Shown: positions 9,201 through 9,526 of the stretch, one piece after another | How the letters are laid out: each line of letters begins with the position of its first letter | Numbering within the stretch: the first letter of the stretch is position 1 | Assembly (NCBI GenBank): GCA_946221045.1 | Contig: CAMIIY010000052.1 | Location: 1-9,526 of the forward strand | Direction: 5' to 3' | Length of the DNA: 9,526 nucleotides | Source of the DNA: an uncultured Oceanospirillaceae bacterium | GTDB lineage: Bacteria; Pseudomonadota; Gammaproteobacteria; Pseudomonadales; Balneatricaceae | Made by a program: the position numbers and the translations under genes | Notes under the pieces: model-generated | Databases searched by the model: none | Seen by the model: only the letters and a program-made list of their open reading frames with translations | What the model was told of the DNA's origin: nothing

Positions 9201-9477
9201 TTGGCTCAGTGAACACTCTGGTGATGCACGTTTAGATGAGAAGGACGTATTTAATCATGGTGTCCGCTTAATAGAAGCTACGCCATCTGAAAAGGTCGTT
9301 GAAATACTTGGGTTACGCCGTTCGGATAGCTATCCTGTTATTTGGCTTGATTCTTCTAATGAACACAGAGCATTTCATTATGAAGCTTGGGGTGATGTAA
9401 GAGATGACTCCCAACAGAGAGAATACATATATGGTGAAGATGTTATTTCCAATGGCCATCGCCTAAAAATATTGTAG
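3244..9477 (+). CDS. Avs-like antiphage STAND NTPase with N-terminal Cap4/DUF4297-type nuclease domain
   Basis: This is a 2077-residue multidomain protein. Residues 1-220 look like a PD-(D/E)xK nuclease of Cap4/DUF4297 type: GDDFHEWWALRLALQLL (14-30), E42, D58 and D61 in WDSVD, and Q81/K83 in EQLKYS. Residues about 265-530 form a STAND ATPase, with Walker A GEGGSGKTT (288-296), Walker B VVVIDAAD (386-393) and a sensor-like arginine in SARTGR (R430). A winged-helix-like segment follows (about 530-595), then a very long helical-repeat region. That region includes a lysine-rich linker (about 1352-1380) and a HEAT-like unit starting at D1596. The last roughly 300 residues look mixed alpha/beta. 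In Avs proteins the C-terminal repeats bind a phage protein such as terminase or portal, and oligomerisation activates the nuclease. The same role here, and the trigger, are inferred. The ATG overlaps the stop of the EpmC-like gene, with no good ribosome site at proper distance, so translation is probably coupled. The end abuts a possible insertion-sequence terminus, so C-terminal truncation is possible. Avs-like is well supported; the Avs type is not assigned. Confidence 0.85.
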   Translation: MKAEYLGARASNTGDDFHEWWALRLALQLLEPDTSLVAVTVEGVNLDDKNTQELTEWDSVDCGLFYGGHTVEQAEKVVIEQLKYSSSTPEKNWTVSELTNSKSKSSNNSIIKGLADSFSAILKTRPDLISAGSLTIRLVSNRPIGVDLQKSLSSTSNKKYETLRVASGLNKINFKKFITLFDFSCCGTGSRFEQEENAINEILNLTHSADRGFVLDLKDRVHKLMLPEATGSYITRETVLTWMHVSDPLALFPCPPRLKVIKNPVTRNAAVAIYTAMVNGDQFICLHGEGGSGKTTILKQVESLLPEGSVMITYDCYGAGTYMDSEAYRHRPKDAYLQIINETSARLRLPLLISQDNSIDFIKAFSLKIESASKVLEAQENNAFLVVVIDAADNSVTGAKQCKPEEISFVHELIKIGNLPSNVRLMISARTGRLDSLSIPSKYNSVEISNFSLEETALNVLKQYPGATEAWIEDLHNLSNQNPRVQSYAFDYAESDPGKAIEFLRPNGKGLDQIFEARFEEAILKEGNSDILSLVCSSLIALPAPVPKQHLASVVGISIERVSDIVSDLPGMRILDDKVGFLDEDVEFFVREKAQPKLLEAYKRSAAHFSANHESDEYSSMHLASALFSAGQGQEIIKIIEENEAPKAIKDQIIRREVQRQRLQLAMKVCRSAGEPADAIFTLLVGAEAIKTDDAVEKIIAENPDLSVHFASDTVGRNILYSSKTYENHGRFLSHIVARDAADRDFIAAREKKRILREWMNRRSEDIERQKSEQSEHRYQHIDAWPLEIEDITAVAHSVLDMEGCQAAYEFICGWKPKSLHYKIAIRLLDRLLLSGKAVAVQEFLDNGCIPEPWSSLFNIPLALIGHDIDCASLEKSLCNKEILKYCDLKELERHTSEDSDSFSYAEMLLSGCEILAANGVNLSSVESILEYLCSDDWRLSNNIYIHDILKNDVAFRAYSLLMRHRGLNATIESYLIDSAMPEYLDEAEKNRKKQKLSEKHKEIKESLSGLMSVYAVRADLLLSNILPENAEEKVKSALGSLFANSWRMSRDHYFESICSQLSLSVAKLSVVPNLDMNTVLTLTKATFKQWPSVFSSGQRNVIANLIKIPELRLPVVKDIYERSVEVKDLKTAANEKIRILLGLSRTLLFVDKDEAREVFKIAVDIANDVDVDAMHDVALFSALSKNAKNHFSPTDLQNIASQMAAIITEYGTLLDGYDHFPWNDAISAVAILDMPKAVSLIGYWEDCDLVQASETLPALMSTGISEGTISPAQAAPLLNFCDDLNEELVTKLTSTTSARDACQLIEEIAKAELLRFNRSGSSKICQALNELVPYSDSCEYWHSALNQLVEFKSQTKESTKTKSGNKNRASTARKSKEGEFLERINFEDISFESPSDFMNSIHAKRKEARDEEFYITSDDILRSLISRLESKDRIAFLDLLTDEHIIEDLGYTWAKTLIDCIDLWVGSSHVISAWKEENLPTLIANHLGEFSYGENYGYDKRMLKDVIHSLNLNREETVSLLLDGLEKNSEYLPLPKLYSVVRLLTDYCSEEQIADVTTRYVQRLTTRLKLPANKIESECSTESALACQLYSFLGDVDTRVRWRAAHSIRASARMGDFKAIVALTALYDRKSMLGYREDNAPFYWMSARLWLIVTFDRIASEVPKAIAPIARWLLSIATDHDFPHVLMRYFAKSCLMKLLSKGFIDLDEQEIAALHAINTSEFATEKSKGRVSRGGFHEGGKERRFNFDSLDTLRYVYPSAIECFADIDEEMFLDEAEAWIMDRWKSGSDLSRWENEPRKQRFERANYILYSHSHGSMPTIERHSYYLEWHAMWCSLGSLMTENALAKPEYDDSDYGTLDGFLRQEGLTQPPHWSSDLRCPTPLETRFHLPPAVEAEDWVATITANDFELELGLTSEDENLVVDSYHDIRTSNHRSSVRISSSLVSPDTGLSLVRALQTSDDSHDYRLPPAGHEFEIDDGPFLLLGWLSEHSGDARLDEKDVFNHGVRLIEATPSEKVVEILGLRRSDSYPVIWLDSSNEHRAFHYEAWGDVRDDSQQREYIYGEDVISNGHRLKIL

Positions 9478-9526
9478 TGGTCAACTAATCCCGGACATAA
9501 ATTTAGTCGTTTTTTCTGCCACAGCA
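9478..9526. mobile_element. Possible insertion-sequence end directly after the STAND gene (partial)
   Basis: The sequence after the stop codon begins TGGTCAACTAATCCCGGACA. It has the look of a terminal inverted repeat of a TG-type insertion sequence and is followed by AT-rich non-coding bases. The opposite end is outside the window and no transposase is visible, so this rests on appearance only. The exact boundary could lie a few bases inside the STAND reading frame. Confidence 0.3.

Noticed and set aside
9494..9515. T-run at 9510-9515 as the terminator of the STAND gene
   Set aside because: Only about three base pairs (GAC/GTC) could form upstream of the T-run, so there is no credible hairpin.
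1..9526. CRISPR arrays, tRNA or rRNA genes
   Set aside because: No regularly spaced direct repeats, cloverleaf-like segments or ribosomal RNA sequence were seen; almost the entire window is protein-coding on the + strand.

Overview
The window looks like part of a mobile defence island in a gammaproteobacterium, probably a marine or aquatic lineage of moderate GC such as Vibrio, Shewanella or a relative. The gammaproteobacterial assignment rests on two points. One is a clear EpmC (YfcM) family protein, a family centred on Gammaproteobacteria. The other is a recombinase operon that resembles the Gamma-Mobile-Trio (GMT) genes. The host species cannot be fixed from the sequence. All convincing genes are on the + strand.

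Region 1 (2-2644) is a tightly packed mobility operon. It holds the last 55 codons of an upstream gene (probably gmtY), a 683-residue tyrosine recombinase with a complete catalytic set (probable gmtZ), and a 141-residue HTH-plus-coiled-coil protein (probable gmtX). The first two genes are 1 nt apart and the last two overlap by 4 nt. Both complete genes appear to start at TTG behind strong Shine-Dalgarno sequences.

Region 2 (2645-2731) is a short AT-rich gap. It may hold the promoter for the genes that follow.

Region 3 (2732-9477) is a two-gene cargo unit. The first gene encodes a 171-residue EpmC-type EF-P hydroxylase homologue with an intact HEISH metal motif. It overlaps by 4 nt (ATGA) the start of a 2077-residue protein. 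That protein has an N-terminal PD-(D/E)xK nuclease-like domain of Cap4/DUF4297 type, a STAND NTPase and a very long helical-repeat C-terminal part. This is the architecture of Avs antiphage proteins, which sense a phage protein, oligomerise and degrade DNA.

The most interesting point is the coupling of a translation-factor hydroxylase to a STAND nuclease, a pairing I do not know as a described defence system. The large gene ends at 9477, directly before a non-coding sequence that could be an insertion-sequence end, so its C-terminus may be truncated. I saw no RNA genes, CRISPR arrays or convincing minus-strand genes.
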